Positions 42,201 to 50,990 of a DNA stretch of 64,000 bases are shown in pieces (the first letter of the stretch is position 1; every line of letters starts with the position of its first letter). The notes beneath the pieces are model-generated. The model saw only the letters and a list, made by a program, of their open reading frames with translations. It was not told the origin of the DNA and ran no database searches. Source of the DNA: Puccinia triticina (taxonomy: Eukaryota > Basidiomycota > Pucciniomycetes > Pucciniales > Pucciniaceae). The translations under genes and the position numbers were made by a program. The stretch spans positions 372,001-436,000 of the forward strand of contig NC_070568.1 of assembly GCF_026914185.1 (NCBI RefSeq), given 5' to 3'.

Positions 42201-43762
42201 AGAAGCTTCTTGAGAGCTTTGAGGCCTAAATGAGATAGCCAAAGATGGTAACCCATGAGAGAGTCGTCAGCCATATGAGGAGAGTCCAGAGAGGTAGCCT
42301 GAGACGTCACCTCAGCGGTCGGAAGGTAGAAGAGATTTCCTTTGCGATAGCCACGGCCCACGAGAGAACCGGACGCGTTGAAGTCCTTGGCGTCGTATAT
42401 GTCGCATGAGTCCGAGGTGAAAACAACACAAAGAGAGGAGTCACACATCCCAGCAACGGACAGAAGAGGCTCGGCCAAGCTCGGGACGACCAAAGTTTTG
42501 ACCGACTTCGAGATAGTGAGTGGAAGGGACGAGGTGCCCTTGTGGGTGGCGCGAACCACCGAGTGGTCGGCGAGGCGGACAGGAGTGGTTGCAGCTTTGA
42601 TGTTGGCAACTTGATCAATGTCCGGAGTCATGCTCATGGAGCATCCAGAGTCGATATTGGCATCGACCGAGACTTTGGATACGTGGATGGTGTTGGTGTG
42701 GGCAGAAGCGTTGCTAGCGTATTCGGAACCAGAATAGTCTGATTCGTTTGCGGAGTCACTGCCAAGCTCGACAACTGTGGTTAGGCCAGCTTTGGCTTCG
42801 GGTTGAGATGGTTGACGACCACGGTTTGAAGACTGACGACCAGGGCCACCGCGGCGATTGGAAGCTTTGTCGGAATCCGAGCGGCGATTGGAGTCATTAT
42901 CCTGTTGCCTGGAACGTTGATGATCGTTCAGAATTCGAGCCGCATTTTCGCACGCTGATAGCTCATGTCCCTTGATCCGGCAGAAGGAACAGTAGAGTGA
43001 GTTGTCTCTGGGAGGACGGTTTCTGCTGTTGGAGGAGGAGACATTGGCCTTAGAAGCTGAGATTGCGGAGTCCTCCTCTGTGCGAGATTTACGGCGGAGA
43101 GACTCGGCTTTGAGGGCCGAGACGATTCGAGAAGAGGTGATGTCGTCTTCGTTCATCATCGAGGAGACACAGTGCAACCAGTCCACGGGGAGCGAACCGA
43201 GGAGTGCTGCTGCATGAATGTCGTCGATGGTGAGGGGCTTTTTGGCGGTGATGAGAGAATTGAGTCTTTCCGCGCATAGAGCCATTTCTTTTATGTGAGC
43301 GTCCACGTTGTCGTTTGTGAGACGAAGGAGAACGAGCTTTCGTAGCCAGTAGATTCGACCTCCTGCCGTGGAATCGATATGGGCTTCTTGAAGAGCATCC
43401 CACATTCCTTTCGCATTGCTGGGGAAGGCTCGGATGAAGCGGAAGTTGTCCTGATGCACCGTTCGGACAAGGAATGAACACACATCAGAGTTGTCTTTCG
43501 CCCATCTTGCTGGTCGGTCCTCGGGTTTGACCTCCTCGAGGAGATAGCCGAGATTGATTGAGGCAAGATGAACGGAGACGGCGAATGTCCAGTTCAAGTA
43601 GTTTGAATCCGGGGCGGGAGCCTGAAGTTGGGGGATACCGGTGACTTTTAGTGAGGAGGGTTCCGAGATGTCGGGAGCAGCGATGTCTGCCATGATGAGA
43701 GGTGTTTTACTGATAGCAAGTGAAACAGCTTTGAGATTGATCCTAGGTTTGGTTGTGAACAC
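39230..43762 (-). CDS. gag-pol: Ty1/copia Gag-Pol polyprotein
   Basis: One uninterrupted frame of 1,510 codons from 43762; a second Met at 43693 (MADIAAPD) may be the real start. In order: capsid region, zinc knuckle CSFCRIKGHELSAC (about residue 265), protease motif NIDSGCSMSMTP (about 375), integrase zinc site and core (HLWLSHLG, CPVCIQAK, HSDVG, SDNGGEYL, ELNGVAERANR), a long proline/serine-rich linker, then RT (DFKTAFLNG, YGLKQSPRQW, VHVDDLAIVG) and RNase H (GYSDADWAEDREDRRS, LSSTESKYKAL, HVDNEGA, TKHIDAQYHF). Integrase before RT defines copia order. One oddity is TESKYKAL where copia elements usually have TESEYKAL; whether this harms RNase H is unclear. Otherwise the catalytic residues are intact. 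Confidence 0.95.
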   Translation of the reverse strand: MFTTKPRINLKAVSLAISKTPLIMADIAAPDISEPSSLKVTGIPQLQAPAPDSNYLNWTFAVSVHLASINLGYLLEEVKPEDRPARWAKDNSDVCSFLVRTVHQDNFRFIRAFPSNAKGMWDALQEAHIDSTAGGRIYWLRKLVLLRLTNDNVDAHIKEMALCAERLNSLITAKKPLTIDDIHAAALLGSLPVDWLHCVSSMMNEDDITSSRIVSALKAESLRRKSRTEEDSAISASKANVSSSNSRNRPPRDNSLYCSFCRIKGHELSACENAARILNDHQRSRQQDNDSNRRSDSDKASNRRGGPGRQSSNRGRQPSQPEAKAGLTTVVELGSDSANESDYSGSEYASNASAHTNTIHVSKVSVDANIDSGCSMSMTPDIDQVANIKAATTPVRLADHSVVRATHKGTSSLPLTISKSVKTLVVPSLAEPLLSVAGMCDSSLCVVFTSDSCDIYDAKDFNASGSLVGRGYRKGNLFYLPTAEVTSQATSLDSPHMADDSLMGYHLWLSHLGLKALKKLLSLNNIKPTHMNEISVQQCPVCIQAKMHRSPFHSRSSYRSSLPGGLIHSDVGSFEVHSREGYKYFVTFIDDYSKAVFIFPMKCKSKVFRCFKIFKASFEKDGRYKVLSLRSDNGGEYLSKAFENFLLDSGIKHEPGPPHSPELNGVAERANRTFGNLIRCLLLGSKLPKSFWVDALRHILHSYNSIPLSTPSGFHSPNSILNTDHTPLHNLHPFGCLVWYKVPEANRKKLDPKGRASLFLSYLSDGNGYRVWDLQNKQVVKTQDVLFHDTVFPYNHRVIGPVPDIVVEVPWPSVNTPTPSAPSVAPSTPQPISVINPLPSILESPPLHVPLQNRFDRRLTASIHAPLNQLRHPSTISLPSSPENSSSESKSAPSPVSLPSPFLRPSSPPSLLPPATLLPPPQQTQAPAHRTNSPCRLPLPPSPPPPTRPISPVPAEIPLPASPPRLPTPPPVRRSNRSRKAPEHFGQWSKSALTSESVDTPKTWRQLQRSPNKDQWLKAATEEFSSLLGMETWRLVPRPEKRKIIKSKWVFKVKRRPDKTIQKLKARLVAMGYSQIRGQDYDEVFSPTLRMETLRLICSLLAVRKWTGRQVDFKTAFLNGQLDAPIYMEQPAGFEDSVHPDYVCEVTRSLYGLKQSPRQWNHELHGALLDLGLHQSKYDPTLYFRLQGKTLIGAITVHVDDLAIVGENSFVTNLIASLGRRFEIGADDELHHFLSIKITREIKNRLVYMSQTHYIESITEKFLSGSLPSTATPTDSLFKDLRRRKPDEPSSPGPYNQIIGSLLWVAQSTRPDVSFAVNKLSQFLKDPSAAHWFAAVRVLNYLNTTKSLRLRLGGNLTCSGYSDADWAEDREDRRSTSAYTYRIGDGSISWKSRKQATVSLSSTESKYKALSDSCKEGLWLRSILIELHLRPQRAIPLHVDNEGAEALANNPEHHSRTKHIDAQYHFFRECVKDGKIEIIHVSTHDMLADMLTKPLPRILLEKHRTMFGIV

Positions 43763-43817
43763 ACCACGCTTCCGAGAGTCTTTTTCGCTTTTATAAAGAG
43801 GTTGCGCTGATTTAAGT

Positions 43818-43836
43818 GCAGCTGGGACTCATAACC
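43818..43836 (-). promoter_or_regulatory. Copia primer-binding site matching initiator tRNA-Met anticodon arm
   Basis: Directly after the 5' LTR (minus strand) the sequence reads GGTTATGAGTCCCAGCTGC. Its complement contains CTCATAACC, the anticodon loop and 3' stem of initiator tRNA-Met. Drosophila copia and some fungal relatives prime from a half-tRNA of this kind; the assignment here is by that analogy. Confidence 0.65.
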
Positions 43837-44115
43837 TGTTGCGATAGACTGAGCAGCAGAAGCGAATGTTGAGCGTGTGTTGGAAGGATAAATTGCAACA
43901 TGGAGAGAAAATGAAGAGAATGAGAAACAAGAGAAATACTAACCTGAGCAGCAGAAGCGAATGTTGAGCGTGTGTTGGAAGGATGAAGAAAGGTCCAACC
44001 AACACTGCTGCTCAGGTTATATAGAGACATGAGAAAGGGAGAACAAGATGTCACATGGTGTGACATAAGCGTGAAATGAAAGATTGAAGCACACAACAGA
44101 TGAGCCACCTCAACA
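43837..44115 (-). repeat. 5' LTR of the copia element
   Basis: 279 bp, identical to the copy at 38866 as far as read by eye. It holds the promoter region; TATATA on the minus strand lies near 44,020. Confidence 0.95.
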
Positions 44116-44120
44116 GAATG

Positions 44121-44535
44121 GCTCCGGTCAAAGAGGCAAGGCCACCCAGCGAGCTGGATATGCGTCCAGCTCGCCGGGTGGACATCCCTCGCCGAGCTGG
44201 ATACATAATATGTATCCAGCTCGCCGAGATGACTCATCTCTCGCCGAGATGGATACACAATTTCCAGCTCGGGTAAGGAGGTCTCACGGCGAGCTGGACA
44301 CATCCAGCTCCCTTGGAAGATTCCTCTCGGCGAGCTGGATACATATGTATCCAGCTCGGCGAGGGGACTCCTCTCCAGCTCATCAGGAGGTTCCTCGGCG
44401 GCCGCGAGCTGGATACAATATGTGTATCCAGCTCCCCGGGAGGAGTCCCCTCGGCGAGCTGGAAATGCCGAGAGGAATCCTCCCAGCTTGCTGGGAGACC
44501 TTCGCCAAGCTGGATCTACCGAGTCAAGGCCCTCA
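44121..44535. repeat. Palindromic array with GAGCTGGATAC core
   Basis: Repeated hairpins built from CGAGCTGGATACATA and TATGTATCCAGCTCG with GGAGTCCCCTCGG-type spacers. The architecture resembles the TGACCGG arrays, but the core sequence is different. It lies inside the GGTACC-rich hAT-type element, right of the copia insertion. Confidence 0.75.
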
Positions 44536-44720
44536 ATCCCCCGGGGGGTGGGAGGTACTTGTAGGCGGTACCCGGGTACCGCACCGCTTTCCGGCCAAAA
44601 GCCGGTACCTAGTACCGCACCCGGCACCGCTGCGCGGGTGCGAGGCGGGTGCAAGGGGGTACCCGCCAAGCGGTACTAGGTACCCGCCGCGGGTACCGAA
44701 TGACTATCTCTACTCTGCCT

Positions 44721-44879
44721 CTGGTCAACAAGAGGAGCCGGACCCGGTCATTGAGGGCAGTGGTTACTCCTTGATAACTGGAGAGGGGAGTATGTTATAC
44801 TCTCAATCACCGGAACAGACACAGTCATCAAGTAGAGTTTGCACTCCTCTCAAAGACCGGGCCTGTTCCGGTCAAAAAA
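44721..44879. repeat. Palindromic hairpin array, middle part
   Basis: Continues the array of 38,186-38,513 after the hAT-type insertion, with GACCCGGTCATTGAGG and CTCAATCACCGG words. Confidence 0.7.
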
Positions 44880-44884
44880 TTAAT

Positions 44885-45844
44885 TGTGAGCCTGTGTCTC
44901 TTATGTGACAGCAGGACACAAGATAAATGGGTGGGCACTGCTTGGATTTCTTGGGATAAAGAAATAACAAACAGTAAGAGAAAAAGAGAGAGAAAGAAAG
45001 AGATGATCTGAGAGATGATAATAAAGGTTCTGTTGACCTGCAGGTGGGAACTCAGATGCACTAGCAATGCTACTCCTTAAGGGAGTGCTGCCAAGCTTTG
45101 CCAGAGATTGCAACAGCCTCTTCTCACAATGGAAACATGGAAGGTATCTGAATTAGGCAAGTCTAATCAGCCACAATTTTCTAGACTTCTCTGTGGATAG
45201 TCAAGGTTATTCAAAGGGAAAAATATGTGGTTTGTTCCTGACAAAAGCCACATAAAAAGAAGGATATGCAATCAGAGGGATCCTTGGGATAAGAGGTCTG
45301 GATATATGATGACGTGTGATCAAAAGAGAAGAGCGAAATCAAACAGGGAGAGAAGCAGTCAAGAGAAACAGAGTTCACTCTGGATAAACAAGGTCAGTCA
45401 GAGAGGGAACTTACTGTCAATATCTGCTGTTGATACTGGGAGCTAAGCAGCCTCTGTGGGTGATCCTGGGGTTTGTCCTAAAGGTGTTTTGTGGTCCTGG
45501 TTGGCTGGTTGTCTGGTGTTGTGGATACTCCAGCTGCATGGGGGATCCTGACTTACAAAATTTTCAAAGTTGGATGCCATAATCACATATGTACATGTGG
45601 TTTGGAGTGCTCAGGTGCACCTACACATGTTGCTGCGCATATGCATCAAAAACCACAAACTCTATGAAGGAGCAGAGATATTGAAAAGTGATAAGTGAAC
45701 ACCAGGGTCAAACTTGTATGAGAAATCAGAATATGAAGTCAAAAAAACCTTAATTCTTAAGTTTCAAAAGATATAAACACATTTAGGTATAAAATGGAGA
45801 TAAAAGGCAGTTTTAGCTCAACTGTGTTGACTTTAAGGCTGACA
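44885..45844. mobile_element. Candidate 960-bp solo LTR
   Basis: Starts TGTGAGCC and ends GGCTGACA (near-inverted ends), flanked by TTAAT and TTACT (4 of 5 matching). It interrupts the hairpin array. No internal genes. The class is unassigned. Confidence 0.5.
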
Positions 45845-46090
45845 TTACTCTCAATGACCGGAACGGAGCCGGTCATCAAGGCAAGTGTTTACTCCTCTCC
45901 ATGACTGGGGTGGACTTGGTCATCAAGTAAAATATTTGCTCCTTCCAATGACCGGAGCAACCCGGTCATCAAGAGGAGTACACATTCCCCATGATGACTG
46001 GGAATCTGCACTTCACGTGTGTGCTGGCCGGTCATTGGGGGAGTGTGCAGACACCACTCAATGACCGGGCTGTGCCGGCCATTGGTACGG
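45845..46090. repeat. Palindromic hairpin array, right part
   Basis: Units such as CTCAATGACCGGAACGGAGC followed by CGGTCATCAAGG continue the array up to the right TIR of the host element. Confidence 0.75.
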
Positions 46091-46390
46091 CAGCCGGAGC
46101 TTCTGCCCCTCAAACTTTGTTTTTGAGGGGCTGTGTACCCAATCTGTGAGTATTTGGCAGGCTGAAAGCCGCGGAGGAGCATTTCCAGGGGAGCGGTAGC
46201 CTGCGCTCAGGTTATTTTTTGTGTTTCCTTTTTGTCCTTTTTTTGTGTCCAGCTGAGGGCTTCAAATCCTCTGATAATTTGATGGAGGGGCAAGAAAAAT
46301 CCCCTCTACCAGCTGGCAGAAAAAAAAGTGAGAATTTCATAGTTTTGTGTTTGAAGTGTGCAAAGCGTTTTGAGCTACTGCTCTCTGTGG

Positions 46391-46797
46391 CAATGTTGTA
46401 ACAGCTGCGCTAACCGCTTTTTGTTTTCCTGAAGAAAAAAAAGATAATTTTAGCGCACTAAAAAAAGTGGTCACGTAGCGCTGAACCGCTGCGCTTCAGC
46501 GGTAGCGCAGCGGTTTGAAAAAGAAGAAAGAAAATGGTTTAAATCATGTTAAAAGAGGTTTAACATGCAGTTAAATTCCTCTATCCGCTAATTTAGCGGA
46601 TAGCGCAGCGGATTTCCGCTTCCGCTGCGCTATCGCTAATTGCCCCGGGTGGGTAGCGGTAAACCGCTGCGCGTAGCAAGTAGTGCAGTGGTTTTTTCAA
46701 CAGCTTCCGCTACATGCCTCTGGGACGTAGCGGTGTGACCGCTACGCTGCGCTAAATGACCGCTTTTTTTAGCGCAGCGCAGCGTTTAAAACGTTGA
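46391..46797. mobile_element. 407-bp GCTGCGC-rich insertion
   Basis: Lies inside the right TIR of the host element and is absent from the left TIR. It is bordered by CTGTGG on both sides (46,385-46,390 and 46,798-46,803). Its ends CAATGTTGTAA and TTTAAAACGTTGA are roughly inverted. The interior is dense in AGCGCAGCGG/CGCTGCGCTA words and related to the blocks around 11,000-13,270. Confidence 0.65.
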
Positions 46798-46856
46798 CTG
46801 TGGTCGCGACATTGATTTGCCAACCCCCACAGTGTGCCACAAGTTTTTTGCAGTGC

Positions 46857-46922
46857 GCAAAGTACATCTGTTGATCATGCAAAGTACATCTGTTGATCAT
46901 GCAAAGTACATCTGTTGATCAT
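46857..46922. repeat. 22-bp tandem repeat, three units
   Basis: Three identical units of GCAAAGTACATCTGTTGATC plus AT start at 46857, 46879 and 46901. The first overlaps the outer end of the right TIR, so the terminus may have been duplicated by slippage. Confidence 0.85.
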
Positions 46923-49522
46923 TTGTATGACCCCACAGCCGGTGGTCCTGCAGGAGATTATCCCTCCTCATCCAGTCAATGATTGTCAAATAGTATTATT
47001 CCATACAGGGAATATCTAACAATGACCAAAAACTCACAAATATAGATCTCAATCATTTCAGTCATCAGAAAGTATTTTTCATCTGTATGTGTGGCACTGG
47101 AAAACCCAATTAAACAAGCAAATCCTTTTTGCTGGGTTTGAGCTATTGAGTGAGTATAGATTCATATATTTGGTTGAGATAAGATTGAAGGAGAAAAAAC
47201 ATGTTACAATCAAGTTTTGTTTCAGTCATTGGCCATTTTTGATTTTTAACTTTTCCGTTGTGATGAACAAAACTGGTCACTGCATAGAATTGGCAGGACT
47301 CCGCTGCTCCAAGATGATTCCCAGGTAACGTTGGGTGATCTGGAGAAACTCCGCTCCGCAGCTCCGCCGCGTTGTAGGGCTCTGGGTGGGATAAATAAAG
47401 TAAAGCACGTAAAATAATAAAACTCCACAGACGTAAAGCGCAAAACAAAGCTCCGCCGCATAAAGAAGATAATTTCGCCACAAGACTCCGCAAAACTGCA
47501 AGAAAACAGCCATAAAGCAAGTAAAAAAACTCCGCAAAGCACAACCGTAACACATACAGCAAGTCTGCAACGTAAAACTCCGCTCCGCAACATACACTAA
47601 GTAAAAGAAGCACAATAATCCACAAACTAAAGTAAAACCGTAAAAAGAGAGTCTGTGGGGAGTATGATGCAGAATCCTCCCTCCCCCACTGTGGTTTTAT
47701 AGAGAGAGGGAAGAGAACTAAAATATATCCTCTGCCTGCCTCCCACGCACACCATCCGCTAACTCCGTTCACACACGCACACTTGTCATCCGCCAAGCGC
47801 TATACACACACGCTGTGGAACTACTCAAAGGGGAGAATAGAGCTTGGAAGGGAAATGGATAGCAACACTAGTACTAATGTAAGCTATGCAAGGGTGCTGA
47901 TGAGGCTGCCTTCCTGACTAATGCTGAGGGGATGAGAGTAACACTAAGAAAAAGAAGGAAAAGGTGTGGCTGATTTCTGCTTGATCTTAGGAGCTAGTAC
48001 TATGAGCTTAACTACTGACTACTGAGGGTGAGAGGGTTTGGAGCAGTGATGGGAGAGGGGAAAGCAATGGCAATGATCCAATGGCAATGGGTTCAGGGGC
48101 AACATCAATGATATCAATGAGCATTAGGTGATGAGTGATTTCTGCTATAATTTCTGTATATAATCTCTGCATAAATCTTCCCTAAGGTACAAGTGAGGGG
48201 GAAAGGAAAGTTCTTATATGAAGGAAGGATGAGCACAGACAATGAGGAGTTCTGGCTATGGGAATGAAGGTTGTACAAATGGGGAAGGGTTCTGGCTATG
48301 GGAAGAAAAAACTGTACAAATGGGGAAAGTGATGTGAACATAGTAACAACTTGTAATGATGAGCACTACTGAAAAAGGTAAGCACAGATCCAATGATTTA
48401 ATGTGTACAATAGGCATAGTACATAATGAGTAATGTATGTAAAGGGTTTAGTATGTGAGAAAATATCTGTGAAAAGAATGTGATGTAATGATTCAATTAA
48501 GTTACTAATGAAATGAGTATTGTAACTAATGAAGACTGTAGGTTTTCTGTAAGTTTTATATTCTCTATAACTATTGAACCATTGAAGATAGGGGTGTACT
48601 ATGTATGAGTGACTATATGTGAAATGAGGCGTAGAATTTGAATATGCAATAATAATGAGGTATTTGTGAAGGGGTGTGGAATGATAGGCAATGTAATGAT
48701 GAATATATGTAAAAGAAGACAGTAAAATACTACTTATGGTTTGGAATGGAGCACCACAACGCACGTCATCCGCCAAGCTTTGCTCTCACGTCAACTCCTG
48801 TCGTCTCCGCCGCTCGCCTTTGACCGCCGTCAAACTCCTCTCTCTAGCTTCCACGCACCTGTCTAGCCTATGATGTCAGGATCCCACACGCCGCCCTTCT
48901 GGCTGCCACGGCTTCCCCCAATCCCCACCTCCACTATCCAGTCCGCGCTGGCCTGCTTATTCTGAGTCCAGTTCCGCCGTTGAGCTCCGCGCGCCGCCAC
49001 CTTCAGTTGAGCGCTCTGCTCCGCTCCGTTCCGCACTGTTTCCGCACCGCCTGTGCGCCGCACTGATTGCTCCGTGGACAATTTGACATGTGTTCCAGAA
49101 TTGATTACCACACTGCGGGCAAAAGTTAAAAACCAGGCGCAGGCCCAAACTGAGAGTGTAGTATGGGCTCAAAACTCACATTGGATGACTTTCTGTTGGC
49201 ATTTGACCACATTTTTGGTCTCTTTGGAGGTTGTCAATTCTAAATGAGAGTGGGCAATGGGCATTGTGGAAACTGATCCTCCCGCCTAGAGCCTGGCCCC
49301 AAGGCCCCCAATGACAGGCCCAACGGCCCACAAGTATTCCTACCCATTGCGGGGGGCTTTTGGCCTTCAGTGGCACCTCTGGCCCCTGAGTAACCTTCAA
49401 AAGCCTTTTTCCCCAACGTTTTGGGACACAAACCGGGTACAATGACTTAATGCGGGAAGAATCCTGGATTGATGATAATTACCACAAGAGACCAATATGT
49501 ACATATCCCTTGGCACCCCTAC
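46923..49522. other. Repeat-derived low-complexity region
   Basis: 47,280-47,640 is packed with ACTCCGC and GTAAA words. A long minus-strand ORF across it (47,143-47,796) is hydrophobic by composition and shows no domain, so it is not called. 48,237-48,320 holds a direct duplication around GTTCTGGCTATGGGAA..TGTACAAATGGGGA. 48,900-49,080 is GC-rich with CTCCGC words again, perhaps the partner of the first block. No credible gene. Confidence 0.4.
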
Positions 49523-50399
49523 TCACCAGGGGAGATTTCGACGCACTCTCCAGAGAGTGCCATACCGTACCCATTTTCTGTAACTTTGCTGGATGCCTTT
49601 GATGAAGGTAGTGTAAGAAGTAATAAAAGATTCTGGAAATGTTCCACAACTGATCTGAAACTGATCCTGAATTCATCCATAAATGATCCACAAGTCATGC
49701 AGAAGTTCAGAACACAGTTGAAACCACTAGGACACAATGAACACAATTGAATCATAATTCAAGTTGAACTGTTTGTTGATTGTGATGATTTCTTGGGGTT
49801 AAATTCATATTATTCACATGCTCATGAAGGTGTTCATTGTTTTCACTTTGCTCATTTTTCCCTCATGTGCATGCATAAAAGTTTTTTGAAAATTGCAGGC
49901 TGGGCCTCTTTCAGATCAACAACATGTACACCCCAGTTAGAATGATGTGAAACACCCATCTGAATTGGCATGTTTCCCTAGGAAAGGCTGGTATCATCTA
50001 TAATTGAGCCAAAAAAGGATGAAGATAGGGTGAAAATATGAGTCAAGTCAAGCTTGGAGGTTTGTGGTACCATATTTCAGCTAGACAACCTGGCTTCTTA
50101 ACACATATAAGATTGTTTTTTTTTGTGTGTTTTTGTGTTTTAATGTCTACATGCACATGCATGTGAGCTGTTTTTTTCATTTTGCCAATGTAACCTTTGT
50201 GTACGCGCGTACATTGGGGGGACAGATTGCCAGAGGGGCTTTTCACAGCTCCACAACAAGTAAAAAACTGGTCAGAAAGCCATTAAAGCCCCAGCTAGTC
50301 ACATTTATGGTGTGTGAAACCCCTTGCACGTAGAGAAATTGATCAAAATAAATTCGCCATAAATGATTAATATTTGGGCATTGAGTAACTATGGTATTA

Positions 50400-50600
50400 G
50401 GGGGGTTCACAATAGGATAAAAGTAAAATTTTAGAGTCAATTTTAAGGTCTTTATCAACAAATTTTTAAAAAACTGGCAAGGTGTACAGGACTGGGTATC
50501 CCCTGAGAATCAGAGCAAAATCTTTATTTTTTAAAAAGTTGTTCATAAAGGCCTTAAAATTAGCTCTAAAGTTTTATTTTTATCCTATTGTGAACCCCCC
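50400..50600. mobile_element. 201-bp foldback MITE
   Basis: GGGGGGTTCACAATAGGATA at the left and TATCCTATTGTGAACCCCCC at the right pair over about 72 bp with few mismatches, leaving a short loop. No ORF. Confidence 0.8.
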
Positions 50601-50622
50601 TTTCAAAATGGCATAAGATTTT

Positions 50623-50726
50623 TTTACATAAAATCATAAACTGCAATTTTGGCTGGGAGATGTCACTTTAAGTTTTATGCACACTGACATCTCCCAGCAA
50701 AAATTGGCTTTATGATTTTATGTAAA
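50623..50726. mobile_element. 104-bp hairpin element
   Basis: TTTACATAAAATCATAAA at the left and TTTATGATTTTATGTAAA at the right; the arms continue inward through GGCTGGGAGATGTCA and its complement, leaving a loop of about 20 nt. A strong hairpin in RNA or DNA. Confidence 0.8.
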
Positions 50727-50990
50727 GAGTGAAATATGCAATTTTGAATACCATAAACTATCATTTCATTATATGTTGTAATTGAGCTATACATAAAGAA
50801 TGAAAGAGTTCTATAAAACATTGCATGAGGTCCTGTGATACTTCCTCATAAATTATAACAGACTTCCCATTGACTTCTGAATAATTTATCAATAATTTCC
50901 TAATACACATCTGACTGAAATCAGACTCAGAACAACATAAAATTATAATCAGGCACTCTCTGGAGATTGCGTCAAAGTCTCCCCTGGTGA

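Larger units (their letters stand above)
38866..44115 (-). mobile_element. Intact Ty1/copia retrotransposon
   Basis: LTRs of 279 bp at 38866-39144 and 43837-44115 appear identical base for base, with TGTTG..CAACA ends and the perfect target duplication GAATG (38,861-38,865; 44,116-44,120). A single intact gag-pol frame lies between them. A polypurine tract (AAGGGGAGG on the minus strand) adjoins the 3' LTR at 39,145-39,153. All this indicates a very recent, potentially mobile copy. Confidence 0.95.
38522..44712. mobile_element. hAT-type MITE with GGTACC repeats, split by copia
   Basis: Ends TAGAGATAGTCATT and AATGACTATCTCTA are inverted and flanked by the perfect 8-bp duplication CTCTGCCT (38,514-38,521 and 44,713-44,720), the hAT hallmark. 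Both subterminal regions are crowded with GGTACC/GGTACCCGGGTACC words. Without the copia insertion the element is about 0.94 kb and has no transposase. Confidence 0.85.
24255..46868. mobile_element. Hairpin-rich TIR element, host of most nested insertions
   Basis: Left TIR sequence (GGATGTAATTTGCGCACTGC.. through 24,523 and then 36,913-37,027) is mirrored at the right (46,090-46,390 and 46,804-46,868, ending ..GCAGTGCGCAAAGTACATC). Shared words include CTGCAAAAAACTTGT, CAGTAGCTCAAAACGCTT and CAAAAACAAAGTTTGAGGGG. Subtracting nested insertions leaves about 2.5 kb: two TIRs around a palindromic array. No transposase was found. Ends are approximate and no target duplication was fixed. Confidence 0.65.
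49523..50990. mobile_element. 1.47-kb TIR element with nested foldbacks
   Basis: About 39 bp at the left (TCACCAGGGGAGA.. to ..CTCCAGAGAGTGCC) are inverted at 50,952-50,990 (GGCACTCTCTGGAG.. to ..TCTCCCCTGGTGA) with four mismatches. No ORF with coding character and no clear target duplication. Two small foldback elements lie inside. Confidence 0.65.

Noticed and set aside
38186..46090. CRISPR-like array
   Set aside because: Repeats are palindromic and contiguous without unique spacers, and the genome is eukaryotic.
47143..47796. 217-codon minus-strand ORF with hydrophobic segments
   Set aside because: It follows a block of repeated CTCCGC/GTAAA words; hydrophobicity comes from composition, and no domain or splice context supports a gene.
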